From the NCBI GenBank assembly GCA_963592435.1, contig CAVAWT010000001.1, positions 72,608 through 136,607 of the forward strand: a stretch of 64,000 nucleotides of DNA, read 5' to 3'. Of this stretch, positions 17,299 to 26,277 are shown piece by piece. Each line of letters begins with the position of its first letter. Within the stretch, counting starts at the first letter, position 1. The notes beneath the pieces were generated by a model. The model was given only the letters and a program-made list of their open reading frames with translations. It was not told where the DNA came from and did not search any database. Both the position numbers and the translations under genes were made by a program. The DNA is from Phoenicibacter sp963592435 (lineage in GTDB: Bacteria > Actinomycetota > Coriobacteriia > Coriobacteriales > Eggerthellaceae).

Positions 17299-18474
17299 TT
17301 AGCCTAGAGCAACAACTCCAGGTAAATCGTCACCTTGAACAAGTTCCATAGAAGCACCGCCACCTGTGGAAATAAATGACATCTTGTCACTTAAATTGAA
17401 CTTATTGACAGCGGCAACTGAGTCTCCCCCGCCGATGATAGTTTGTGCATTTGCATTCTCTGCAAGTGCTTCTGCAACCTTCTTAGTGCCTGTTGCAAAG
17501 TCATCAATTTCGAAGACGCCCATGGGTCCATTCCAGAATATGCAAGACGCACTCTCAATTGCTTTTTGGTAGTTCTCCACAGTTTTAGGACCAATGTCGA
17601 GGCCCATCATGTCAAATTCAATGTCATAGGCATTGCAAATTCTTGTTTCAACGCCTGGTTCAATCTTTGCTGCGCAGACAACATCAACTGGCAAAAGGAG
17701 CACACAATTGTTGTTTTTTGCTTTTTCAAGCATTTCTTTGCAATTGTCAACCCAATCATCTTCCACCAAAGAGGCACCAACATTTGCACCTTGAGCTTTT
17801 AGAAAAGTGAAGCACATTGCACCACCAACGATGATTGTGTCTGCCTTGTTAATGAGGTTGTCGATGACCTTTATTTTGTCTGAAACTTTTGAACCGCCTA
17901 AAACTGCAACAAAAGGGCGTTTAGGGTCATCGAGCATGCCCTTGATGGTTTTCACTTCTTCAGAGAGCAAATAGCCTGCATAAGATGGTAAATAGTTAGC
18001 AATTCCAGCAGTTGAAGCGTGTGCTCTGTGAGCGGTGCCAAAAGCGTCGTTTACGTAAGCATCTGCTAAAAGGGCGAGTTCACTTGCAAACTTTTCATCA
18101 TTTTTCTTCTCGCGGGCATCAAAGCGTAAGTTTTCAAGGACAAGGATATCGCCGTCTCCCATGGCAGCAATCTTATCAACTGCACCTTCACCAATTATGT
18201 CCTTTGAGAATGCAACAGGTCGTCCAATCAAGTCGGAGAGCTTCATTGCTGCAGGTTGAAGAGAAAATTCGGGCTCGTACCCATCACCTTTTGGACGGCC
18301 GAGGTGGCTCATTAAAATAACTTTAGCTCCGTCGTTAACGAGCTTTTTTATTGTTGGAATCGCTCTGCGAATTCGAGTGTCATCCGCAACTGTGCCTTCA
18401 TTCATTGGAACGTTAAAGTCAACTCGAACGATGACTTTCTTGCCATTAAAATTCGCATCATCAATTGTTTTCAT
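17299..18474 (-). CDS. pgk: Phosphoglycerate kinase
   Basis: 391 residues. It transfers the acyl phosphate of 1,3-bisphosphoglycerate to ADP in glycolysis. Signatures: RVDFNVPMNEG at the N-terminus, LMSHLGRPKG, the nucleotide-binding LGGSKVSDKI and the C-terminal IIGGGDSVAAV with STGGGASMEL. A ribosome site (AGGAG) is 7 bases before the ATG. It lies 21 bases after gap; triosephosphate isomerase is not adjacent. Confidence 0.97.
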   Translation of the reverse strand: MKTIDDANFNGKKVIVRVDFNVPMNEGTVADDTRIRRAIPTIKKLVNDGAKVILMSHLGRPKGDGYEPEFSLQPAAMKLSDLIGRPVAFSKDIIGEGAVDKIAAMGDGDILVLENLRFDAREKKNDEKFASELALLADAYVNDAFGTAHRAHASTAGIANYLPSYAGYLLSEEVKTIKGMLDDPKRPFVAVLGGSKVSDKIKVIDNLINKADTIIVGGAMCFTFLKAQGANVGASLVEDDWVDNCKEMLEKAKNNNCVLLLPVDVVCAAKIEPGVETRICNAYDIEFDMMGLDIGPKTVENYQKAIESASCIFWNGPMGVFEIDDFATGTKKVAEALAENANAQTIIGGGDSVAAVNKFNLSDKMSFISTGGGASMELVQGDDLPGVVALG

Positions 18475-18495
18475 GAACTCTCCTAAAGTTTGTAA

Positions 18496-19497
18496 CTAAA
18501 GAACAATGCCTGCAAGGTCTGCAACGCGGTTTGAATAACCCCATTCATTGTCGTACCAGCTTACAACTTTAACAAGATTCGACTTCTCACCTAACACCAT
18601 TGTGAGGCCAGAATCGAAGATTGATGAGGCAGAATTGCCAACAATGTCAATTGAGACGATTGGGTCTTCAGTGTATGCCAAAACGCCTTTCATGTCGCCA
18701 TCCGCTGCTTTCTTCATGGCAGAGTTAATCTCGTCTTTTGTCACTTCACGCTCTAGTTCGACTGTGAGGTCGACCATAGAACCATCTGGTGTTGGTACGC
18801 GAGTTGCGAACCCGTCGAGTTTACCTTTTAAGTCAGGCAGAACAAGCGCCACTGCTCGAGCAGCACCAGTTGTTGTTGGAATCATTGACATTGCAGCGCT
18901 TCTTGCACGACGAAGATCCTTGTGTGGAAGGTCCAAAATGCGCTGGTCGTTGGTGTATGCATGAATCGTGTTCATGAAACCGCGCTTAATTCCGAAGTTG
19001 TCGAGCAACACTTTTGCAACTGGAGCAAGGCAGTTAGTTGTGCATGATGCGTTTGAGATGATGTTGTGCTTGCTTGCATCGTACTCTTTGTCGTTTACTC
19101 CCATAACAAAAGTGCCATCGATGTCTTTACCTGGGCAAGTGATGATAACTTTCTTCGCTCCTGCTTCAATGTGTGCATTTGCAGTGTCACCAGTTTTGAA
19201 AATGCCTGTGGACTCGATAACAACTTCAACACCCAACTCTTTCCAAGGGAGGTTTTTAGGGTCGCGTTCAGAGAGCACCTTACATGCGTGACCGTCTGCA
19301 ACAAAACCATCGTCAGTTGTTTTAACGTCATCGAAGAAAATGCCGTGAACAGAGTCATATTTCAAGAGATGTGTCATTGTTTTAATGTCACCTAAGTCAT
19401 TTACTGCGACAACTTCAAACTTTGGATTATTCACCATTGCGCGGTAGACCAAGCGACCAATTCTGCCAAAACCGTTGATTCCTACCTTAATAGACAT
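18496..19497 (-). CDS. gap: Type I glyceraldehyde-3-phosphate dehydrogenase
   Basis: 333 residues. It oxidises glyceraldehyde 3-phosphate to 1,3-bisphosphoglycerate. The NAD-binding GINGFGRIGRL, active-site SNASCTTNCLAP (catalytic Cys), and C-terminal WYDNEWGYSNRV are intact. AAAGGAG precedes the ATG. On the minus strand TATAAT lies about 55 bases upstream of the start (rev. comp. at 19551-19556), a likely -10 box, giving gap-pgk their own promoter. Confidence 0.97.
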   Translation of the reverse strand: MSIKVGINGFGRIGRLVYRAMVNNPKFEVVAVNDLGDIKTMTHLLKYDSVHGIFFDDVKTTDDGFVADGHACKVLSERDPKNLPWKELGVEVVIESTGIFKTGDTANAHIEAGAKKVIITCPGKDIDGTFVMGVNDKEYDASKHNIISNASCTTNCLAPVAKVLLDNFGIKRGFMNTIHAYTNDQRILDLPHKDLRRARSAAMSMIPTTTGAARAVALVLPDLKGKLDGFATRVPTPDGSMVDLTVELEREVTKDEINSAMKKAADGDMKGVLAYTEDPIVSIDIVGNSASSIFDSGLTMVLGEKSNLVKVVSWYDNEWGYSNRVADLAGIVL

Positions 19498-19550
19498 AAA
19501 TTCACTCCTTTTAGTATCAAGAATTTAAAATGTTAATAACACTTTTCAAT

Positions 19551-19556
19551 TATAGT
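19551..19556 (-). promoter_or_regulatory. Predicted -10 box of the gap-pgk operon
   Basis: A consensus TATAAT on the minus strand inside the 123-base gap between uvrA and gap. No convincing -35 box is visible at the right distance, so this is a partial promoter call. No clear hairpin terminator for uvrA is seen in the same gap. Confidence 0.4.
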
Positions 19557-19620
19557 GCAAAAAAATTATTGAAAGTGTGTTCGAGCGAAATCGAGTGCTA
19601 AACGGCGACACAAGCTTCTT

Positions 19621-22500
19621 TTAAAGCATCTTTTTTAAGAATTGACCAGTGTATGAAGATTCGCACTTTGCAACTTGCTCAGGAGTTCCACTAACAACAA
19701 CCTCGCCTCCGCCTTCTCCACCTTCAGGTCCAAGGTCAACAATCCAGTCAGCGCATTTTATTACATCCAAGTTGTGTTCGATGACAAGGACTGTGTTTCC
19801 TTTATCAACGAGTGCCTGCAAAACAACTAAGAGCTGCCTCACATCGTCAAAATGAAGACCTGTTGTTGGCTCATCCAAAATGTAGAAAGTCTTGCCAGTT
19901 TGCTTCTTTTGGAGCTCACTTGCGAGTTTGACACGCTGAGCTTCTCCGCCTGACAGGGTCGTTGCACCTTGACCAAGGCGGATGTAGCCCAAACCAACGT
20001 CGTGAAGCGTTTGTAACTTACGCTTGATTGCAGGGATGTTGCAGAAAAACTCAAGAGCTTCATCAACTGTCATTTCCAAAACGTCATAGATGTTTTTACC
20101 GCGATATTCAACAGTTAGAGTTTCATTGTTATAACGCTTTCCACCACACTGTTCGCAAGGCACGTAAATGTCAGGCAAGAAGTGCATTTCAATTTTTATT
20201 TGCCCATCACCCTTGCAAGCCTCACACCTACCATTTTGAACATTGAAAGAAAAGCGACCGGGACCATAACCTTTTGCTTTTGAATCTGGAGTGGAAGCAA
20301 AGAGTTTTCTGACGTCATCCCAAAGTCCAACGTATGTCGCAGGGTTAGACCTTGGAGTTCTTCCAATTGGACTTTGGTCTATAGATATTAGTTTATCGAG
20401 TTTGTCAATTCCTGAAATTTTTTTATAATCGCCACTTTTTTTGTGTGCGTGATTTAATTTGTTAGCTAAAATAGGTGACAAAGTGTCAATTATTAATGAA
20501 CTTTTGCCAGAACCAGAAACTCCTGTCACAACTGAAAGTGTGCCAAGCGGTATTTTTACATCGATATTTTTTAAGTTGTTTTGAGACGCTCCAGTTAATT
20601 TTAAATAACCTGAGCTTGCCTTTCTTCTGTCACTTGGGACTTCAATGCATTTTTTGCCAGTTATGTAGTCAGCAGTCAGAGAGTTTTTCGCCTTACAAAT
20701 CTTCTTCAAATCTCCACAAGCGACAACTTCGCCACCATGCTCCCCTGCGCGTGGACCCATGTCAACGATGAAATCGGCACTTCTAATTGTGTCTTCGTCG
20801 TGTTCAACAACTAAAACAGTGTTTCCAAGGTCTCGAAGGTGTTTAAGCTGCGCTATCAGTCGATCGTTGTCGCGCTGATGAAGTCCAATTGAAGGTTCAT
20901 CGAGGATGTAGAGAACACCAACGAGCCCTGAACCGATCTGAGTTGCAAGACGAATGCGCTGAGATTCTCCTCCAGACAGTGTCGAAGTCGCGCGGTCAAG
21001 GGTTAGATAATCGAGACCAACGCTTACCAAAAAGTTAAGGCGAGCACAAATTTCTTTCAAAATTGGGCTAGCGATTTCTGCCTGAGCTCCTTCAAATTTG
21101 AGGTTTTTGAAAAATTCCAAGCCTTCTTTTGATGACATTTCGCAAACATCAATTATCGACTTATCTTTAATTGTGACAGCAAGAATTTCAGGTTTTAAGC
21201 GTCTACCATGGCAAGTCTGACATGGAACAATTGAGAAATATTTTGCAAGTTTTTCGCGTTGTTTGTCACTCGATGCATCCATATATCTCTCTTCGACAGC
21301 TGCAAGCACGCCTTCCCATGTTTTTGACCAATAAGTGTTTCTTCCGTCGAGCGTGTGATAGTCAACTCTTATCCGTGTTTGCCCCAAACCAAACATTAAA
21401 GCGTTTTTTGTTGCTTTCTTTAATTTTGAATAGGGCGTCGTCGGTTTTTCTCCCATATGTTTTAAAACTGCTCGAATGAGTTGTGGATAATAATTGCCAT
21501 TTCTGAAAGGCTCGATTGCGCCTTCTGCGATTGACAGTTCAGGATTTGGAACGATTAAATCAGGGTCAGGCTCTTCTTTTGATCCAATACCTAAACATTC
21601 TGGGCAAGAACCATAAGGAGCATTAAACGAAAAATCTCGAGGTTCAAGATTGTTGAGCGAAAATCCATGCTCAGGACATGCAAGGGCAAGTGAATAGAGG
21701 TGTTCGTCTTGCGGGAGCTCGCTTGTGGCGCCACTCTTTATCGTTGTTTCATCTTTTTGTTTTTTACCTTTTTCAGTAATTTTTACTAAGACTTGGTGAT
21801 CTGAAATTTTAGTGGCACTCTCAATGGCTTCTGCCAAGCGAGATCTGCTTGCTTCATCAACTTTAACTCTGTCAACAACAACATCGATAAAATGCTTAAT
21901 TTGTTTATCAAGCTTAATTTCGTCACCTTCTAGCTTAGTGATTTTTCCATCGATGCGAACGCGCGTGAAACCTTCCTTCAAAAGATCTGAAAAAAGATTT
22001 GTGAACTCACCTTTTCGACCCAAAACGACTGGAGCCATAATGATGGCGACACTGTTATCATCCTTTTTTAATTTCAAAACTTCATCAACAACCTCGTCAG
22101 TCGTTTGTTCTTTAACAACTTTGCCACAAACAGGACAATGAGCAACGCCACACCTTGCGAACAAAAGACGAAGGTAGTCATAAATCTCAGTTGTCGTCCC
22201 AACTGTCGATCTTGGATTTTTAGAAGTTGTTTTCTGGTCTATCGAAACTGCAGGCGAAAGTCCATCGATTGAGTCAACGTCAGGCTTGTTTGCTTGACCC
22301 AAAAACATTCTTGCATAAGAAGATAGCGATTCAACATATCGCCTTTGACCTTCAGCATAAATCGTATCAAACGCTAAAGATGACTTACCAGAGCCTGAAA
22401 GTCCAGTAATGACAACAAATTTATCACGAGGAATCGTGACATCAACGTCTTTTAAATTATGTTGCCTAGCTCCTTTTACTATTATGTTTTTGTTTGCCAT
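19621..22500 (-). CDS. uvrA: Excinuclease ABC subunit A
   Basis: About 959 residues. UvrA recognises DNA damage in nucleotide excision repair. It has two ABC ATPase modules (Walker A GLSGSGKSSLA and GVSGSGKSS; signatures LSGGESQR and LSGGEAQR) and zinc-binding CxxC pairs including CPVC, CPEC and CEQCGG. I take ATG at 22500 with AAGGTG upstream; an in-frame GTG two codons earlier is the alternative. It appears monocistronic and is preceded by a duplicated motif at 22578-22628. Confidence 0.97.
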   Translation of the reverse strand: MANKNIIVKGARQHNLKDVDVTIPRDKFVVITGLSGSGKSSLAFDTIYAEGQRRYVESLSSYARMFLGQANKPDVDSIDGLSPAVSIDQKTTSKNPRSTVGTTTEIYDYLRLLFARCGVAHCPVCGKVVKEQTTDEVVDEVLKLKKDDNSVAIIMAPVVLGRKGEFTNLFSDLLKEGFTRVRIDGKITKLEGDEIKLDKQIKHFIDVVVDRVKVDEASRSRLAEAIESATKISDHQVLVKITEKGKKQKDETTIKSGATSELPQDEHLYSLALACPEHGFSLNNLEPRDFSFNAPYGSCPECLGIGSKEEPDPDLIVPNPELSIAEGAIEPFRNGNYYPQLIRAVLKHMGEKPTTPYSKLKKATKNALMFGLGQTRIRVDYHTLDGRNTYWSKTWEGVLAAVEERYMDASSDKQREKLAKYFSIVPCQTCHGRRLKPEILAVTIKDKSIIDVCEMSSKEGLEFFKNLKFEGAQAEIASPILKEICARLNFLVSVGLDYLTLDRATSTLSGGESQRIRLATQIGSGLVGVLYILDEPSIGLHQRDNDRLIAQLKHLRDLGNTVLVVEHDEDTIRSADFIVDMGPRAGEHGGEVVACGDLKKICKAKNSLTADYITGKKCIEVPSDRRKASSGYLKLTGASQNNLKNIDVKIPLGTLSVVTGVSGSGKSSLIIDTLSPILANKLNHAHKKSGDYKKISGIDKLDKLISIDQSPIGRTPRSNPATYVGLWDDVRKLFASTPDSKAKGYGPGRFSFNVQNGRCEACKGDGQIKIEMHFLPDIYVPCEQCGGKRYNNETLTVEYRGKNIYDVLEMTVDEALEFFCNIPAIKRKLQTLHDVGLGYIRLGQGATTLSGGEAQRVKLASELQKKQTGKTFYILDEPTTGLHFDDVRQLLVVLQALVDKGNTVLVIEHNLDVIKCADWIVDLGPEGGEGGGEVVVSGTPEQVAKCESSYTGQFLKKML

Positions 22501-22577
22501 GTTCACCTTGCATAATCAGTTTTTGTGTGTGTGTCAATGCTTGAACACTTAATTTTAGCTTAAATGACGCTAAAAAG

Positions 22578-22628
22578 ATGTCTGACACCTTTTGTCGCGT
22601 TTGATAAATCATGTCTGACACCCTTTGT
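22578..22628. repeat. Imperfect 18-bp direct repeat with core ATGTCTGACACC
   Basis: ATGTCTGACACCTTTTGT (22578-22595) and ATGTCTGACACCCTTTGT (22611-22628) differ at one base and start 33 bases apart, in the gap between hypA and uvrA. The core contains the near-palindrome TGTC-T-GACA. The same 12-mer occurs inside the fused ABC ATPase gene (5968-5979) and dgkA (10714-10725), and its 11-base reverse complement in the substrate-binding protein gene (3869-3879). Confidence 0.8.
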
Positions 22629-22635
22629 AAGAAAT

Positions 22636-22983
22636 TTAAGTCGCTTCGACTCGTTCAACAATGAATTCGTTTCCAGAAATAAGTAACGTTTTGTCACTTA
22701 AGCAGTAAGGGCACTTTCTTCCATACTCAACAGTTTCGTAAGTTTTTCCACAATTTTCGCAGTGTGTCATCGCTTTTACAGTTTCGATTCGGAGCTCACA
22801 CTTTTTCATATTATCCCGTTTTGAAACTGCCCAATTCCAGCAATCTCGCAGGAGATGGGGAACAACTCCAGAAACTTCGCCGAGCTTAATCGTCACGCAG
22901 TCAACATGAGTGATGTCGTCTCGTTCATTAATTGCGTCTTGAACTGCATCTATTGCATAAAAGACAACACCAAGCTCATGCAT
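22636..22983 (-). CDS. hypA: Hydrogenase nickel-incorporation protein HypA
   Basis: 115 residues. HypA is a nickel metallochaperone that, with HypB, delivers nickel to the [NiFe]-hydrogenase precursor. The nickel-binding N-terminus MHE is present and the structural zinc site is formed by CENC and CPYC. No hypB, hypC-F or hydrogenase structural gene lies nearby. The start codon follows the stop of the large flavoprotein directly (TAA then ATG), so both are co-transcribed. It links functionally with the nickel importer and group 4 complex at the left end. Confidence 0.93.
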   Translation of the reverse strand: MHELGVVFYAIDAVQDAINERDDITHVDCVTIKLGEVSGVVPHLLRDCWNWAVSKRDNMKKCELRIETVKAMTHCENCGKTYETVEYGRKCPYCLSDKTLLISGNEFIVERVEAT

Positions 22984-25806
22984 TTAGTCAACCTCTTTGG
23001 GCTTAACATGAAGCGCAATTTTTGCTGCACGCTTTATTGCATAAGGTCCGATTTCTCTAAATTTGTCTTCAGCTTTGATCATGTGAGTGGCCTCAGGGTG
23101 AGTCCTTCTGAGATGAATTGCATCAAATCCGCATTTTGTTGTGCAGACTCCACACCCGATGCATTTGTGCGGATCAACAACACTTGCACCGCAGCCCAAG
23201 CAACGCTTTGCTTGAGCGACAGCTTCGTCTTCAGTGTAGTTTCCATACATCTCTTCAAAACCTAAACTTTTTTCCGCTGGTAAAGCTTGTCGTTTCGCGT
23301 TGTCATAGCCTTTTAGCTCAACATCTTCTTTGTCAAGTTCAATGAACTCTCGCCTGTCAAGTCCAATTGTCATTGAAGCACCTGAGTGAACAAACCTATG
23401 AAGCCTTTCTGCAGCTTGATGACCGCATTCAATGGCGTCGATAACAAACTTTGGTCCTGTTAAAACATCTCCGCCAACAAAGACGTCAGAAACACTTGTT
23501 TGAAACGTCAGCTCATTAGCTTTTGGATAGTTTCCATGCCAGAATTCAACGCTTTCACCATCCAAAAGACCTCCCCACTCAATTTTTTGACCAATAGCAA
23601 AAATGACCTCGTCACACCCAAGCAACTTCGTCTCTGTTTCGTCATATTGTGGATTAAATTTTCCGTCTACAAAAACTTGAGAGCAACGCTTCAACTTGAG
23701 ACCCGAGACTTGGTCATCTTTTGTTTCAACTTGCATTGGTCCCCAAGAATTCAAAACTTCGATGCTTTCTGATTTTGCTTGAGCAACTTCTTCATCGGTT
23801 GCTGGCATCTCATCATGCTTCTCGAGAGAGACAATTTTAACACTTTCTGGATTCATGCGAACAGCTGCACGAGCACAGTCAAGAGCCACATTTCCACCGC
23901 CAACAATGACGACTTTCTTGTCAGCTAAACTCTCTGCGCATCCAGAATAGGCATGCCTCAAAAAATCAATGGCTGTGTTTGTTCCTGTTGCAGTTTCGCC
24001 CTCAACACCGTGAAGACGAGAGCCTTGGCATCCGATAGCGACATAAAACGCATCGAAACCTTCATCTCTCAATTGTTTTAAAGTGACATCTTTTCCAACC
24101 TCAACTCCGCATTTAATCTCAACTCCAAGCTGTTTTATCACATCAATCTCGGCATCAAGAGTTTCGTTTGAAATTTTATATGATGGAATGCCATAGCGCA
24201 TCATTCCGCCAGGTTCTTCACTCTTTTCAAAAACAACTGGTTCATATCCCAGCTGTGCTAAAAAGTAGGCACAACTCAAACCTGCTGGTCCAGAACCGAT
24301 TATTGCTATTTTCTGAATTTGCTTTGAAAGCGGAATGTGTCTCGAAGGAGACACAGGCATTTTTATCTCTGGGACATAGCGATTGTTTTTGTTCAGTTCA
24401 CGATCGGCAACAAACTTTTTAACGTTATCGATTGCAACTGCTGAGTCGATTGCACAACGAGTGCATGCGATTTCGCAACGTTTGTCACAAACTCTTCCAC
24501 AAACAGCAGGAAAAGGATTGTCTCGCTTGATGATTTTTAGAGCTTTATCAAAGTCACGATTTGCTACTGCTTTTAGATAGGCCTGAATTGAAATGTGTGC
24601 AGGGCAAGCACCTTTGCAAGGGGCAGTTCCTGTATCACGACAATTTACGCGAGCAGTTTCGCGGTAGTTTTCATCATATCTCTCTTCTCCCCACCTTTGA
24701 CAATCAGGAAGGTCACATCTTGGATAGAACACCTCACTTCCGTCTGCTCTCTTAAGTTTTTGCCCCAGCTTAACGGCTCCAGCAGGGCAAACCTGAACAC
24801 AACCACCACACCCCACGCATGCTTGCACATCAACACTTGCGCGGTAGGCACTTGCCGACATGTTCGGAGTGTTAAAAAGTTGAGATGTGCGAAGCGCATT
24901 ACATATGTTGATGTTGCAATTGCAGATCCCAAAAATTTTGTTTTCACCATCGATGTTAGTTATTTGATGAACATATCCAAGATCTTCAGCTTTTTTAAAA
25001 ATCTCGAGAGCTTCTTCTTTTGTTATGTAGTGTCCCTTGTTTGTTTCAACGCAATAATCTGCAAAATCACCACAAGCAACACACCATGCTTGCGCGTCAT
25101 CTGCAACTCCTTCATTCATTTTCGCGCGAGATGCTCTGCAGGAACATTGACCAACAGCAAGCTTGTCTTCATACTTTTTTAGCCAATAAGAAAGTTGTTC
25201 TAAGTCAACTTTTTTGTTTTCCATCTCAATTGCTTTTTCAACCGGTATGACGTGCATACCGATTCCAGCTCCTCCTGGAGGAACCATCTGAGTTATTCCT
25301 TTTAGTGGAATGTAGGTCATACGCTCGAAAAAAGGAGCGATTTCAGGATTTTCCTCCAAGCGCTTGTTCTCTCCAGTTTTAGGGTCTTCGTCCATGTTGA
25401 ACAGTTCGGCTGAACCTGGCACAAACATAGGTAAACACCAACGCTTCTCAGTTTTTGGCGCACATCTTCCATTATGGTCATAATGATTTCCATAATCGTA
25501 TTCAAGAAGACCGATGTTTGACATTTCATCGAGTTTAGTCTTTAGGTCTACATCGTTAAAATCGGGGCAAAGTTGTTGCATCTGAGAAAAAGTGTAGTGC
25601 TCACGGACCTTCATCGCGTTTGCGATTTTTGCCATATCTTCATCGACAAGTCCAGCAAGCCCCCAATACTCAGGGTCGTTGGAAGTTACACCATGTAACT
25701 TATGCTTTGCAACATCAGTAATTTTCTTACCGAGATCTAAGATGTCTTCTCGCGGGTTTTCTTCCCCTTGATGCAAAGGTTTAATAACACTGCTCATCTC
25801 TGGCAT
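22984..25806 (-). CDS. Large GltD-like FAD/NAD(P) oxidoreductase with multiple Fe-S motifs
   Basis: 940 residues. Order: an N-terminal winged-helix-like segment (about 60-110), cysteine clusters around 221-252 (CSCR, CVACGDFADYC) and 295-302 (CNCNINIC), a 2[4Fe-4S]-type CVGCGGCVQVCP (330-341), a GltD-like Fe-S domain (CKGACPAH, CGRVCDKRCEIAC; 390-480), FAD Rossmann motif GSGPAGL (from 504), a second nucleotide motif VGGGNVALDCARAA, and a C-terminal ferredoxin module (CLGCG, CIGCGVCTTKC). It likely moves electrons between NAD(P)H and ferredoxin or a partner; the reaction is not determinable. Its coupling to hypA suggests a hydrogenase link. Confidence 0.75.
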   Translation of the reverse strand: MPEMSSVIKPLHQGEENPREDILDLGKKITDVAKHKLHGVTSNDPEYWGLAGLVDEDMAKIANAMKVREHYTFSQMQQLCPDFNDVDLKTKLDEMSNIGLLEYDYGNHYDHNGRCAPKTEKRWCLPMFVPGSAELFNMDEDPKTGENKRLEENPEIAPFFERMTYIPLKGITQMVPPGGAGIGMHVIPVEKAIEMENKKVDLEQLSYWLKKYEDKLAVGQCSCRASRAKMNEGVADDAQAWCVACGDFADYCVETNKGHYITKEEALEIFKKAEDLGYVHQITNIDGENKIFGICNCNINICNALRTSQLFNTPNMSASAYRASVDVQACVGCGGCVQVCPAGAVKLGQKLKRADGSEVFYPRCDLPDCQRWGEERYDENYRETARVNCRDTGTAPCKGACPAHISIQAYLKAVANRDFDKALKIIKRDNPFPAVCGRVCDKRCEIACTRCAIDSAVAIDNVKKFVADRELNKNNRYVPEIKMPVSPSRHIPLSKQIQKIAIIGSGPAGLSCAYFLAQLGYEPVVFEKSEEPGGMMRYGIPSYKISNETLDAEIDVIKQLGVEIKCGVEVGKDVTLKQLRDEGFDAFYVAIGCQGSRLHGVEGETATGTNTAIDFLRHAYSGCAESLADKKVVIVGGGNVALDCARAAVRMNPESVKIVSLEKHDEMPATDEEVAQAKSESIEVLNSWGPMQVETKDDQVSGLKLKRCSQVFVDGKFNPQYDETETKLLGCDEVIFAIGQKIEWGGLLDGESVEFWHGNYPKANELTFQTSVSDVFVGGDVLTGPKFVIDAIECGHQAAERLHRFVHSGASMTIGLDRREFIELDKEDVELKGYDNAKRQALPAEKSLGFEEMYGNYTEDEAVAQAKRCLGCGASVVDPHKCIGCGVCTTKCGFDAIHLRRTHPEATHMIKAEDKFREIGPYAIKRAAKIALHVKPKEVD

Positions 25807-25823
25807 AACACACCCCTTATCTA

Positions 25824-25851
25824 AAAACGTCTTCTATTATGATAACGTTTT
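25824..25851. promoter_or_regulatory. Inverted repeat AAAACGT-N14-ACGTTTT, candidate operator upstream of the flavoprotein-hypA operon
   Basis: Perfect 7-bp arms at 25824-25830 and 25845-25851 flank a 14-base spacer that contains CATAAT on the minus strand, a plausible -10 box. The GGGGTG ribosome site and ATG of the flavoprotein follow. The geometry fits a repressor or activator binding over the promoter; the factor is unknown. Confidence 0.5.
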
Positions 25852-25860
25852 ATGAAGGTT

Positions 25861-26277
25861 TTAGGTTTTAGGTTGTGGGTTTAAGAGGGTAGTTTTAACT
25901 TGATTGATATTTTCTTTGACCGTGCTAATCAATTCTTCGGTGGAAGAAAACTTGATCATTGGGCGCAAGAATTCTACGAACTGAATCTCAATTACTTTGC
26001 CATAAATTTCGTCCGTAAAGTCAATTATGTGTGCTTCGACGTTTGATGACGTTTTGTCTTTAAAGAGCGGTGATATGCCGACTGACACCGCTGCTTTATA
26101 TTTTTTTCCTTCAACATTCACATAGGCAGAATAAACACCTTCAGAAACAGGAATGTCTGAGGCAGGAACTGTTAAATTGGCAGTTTTGAAACCAAGGGAA
26201 GCTCCGTCACCTCTCCCCTTTTTAACAGTTCCTGAAATTTTGCCTAAACTATTCTTGCAATGGCTCAACGATGACAT
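25861..26277 (-). CDS. Stand-alone riboflavin kinase domain (RibF C-terminal half)
   Basis: 138 residues matching only the flavokinase half of bifunctional RibF. The G-x-V-x-x-G-x-x-x-G-x-x-L-G motif is present (GTVKKGRGDGASLGFKTANL), with FKTANL where FPTANL is usual, and later YSAYVNV and VEAHIIDF correspond to the family's NVEVHLLDF segment. The N-terminal FMN adenylyltransferase domain with its HxGH site is absent. It would make FMN from riboflavin, leaving FAD synthesis to another protein. The ATG lies 29 bases inside the upstream AGCS gene and has only a weak ribosome site. The C-terminus is encoded by a GGTTTTA-type heptamer tract. Confidence 0.75.
   Translation of the reverse strand: MSSLSHCKNSLGKISGTVKKGRGDGASLGFKTANLTVPASDIPVSEGVYSAYVNVEGKKYKAAVSVGISPLFKDKTSSNVEAHIIDFTDEIYGKVIEIQFVEFLRPMIKFSSTEELISTVKENINQVKTTLLNPQPKT

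Noticed and set aside
24595..25182. A 195-codon open frame on the plus strand inside the flavoprotein gene.
   Set aside because: It is antisense to strongly conserved Fe-S and flavin domains, and its translation shows no family features.
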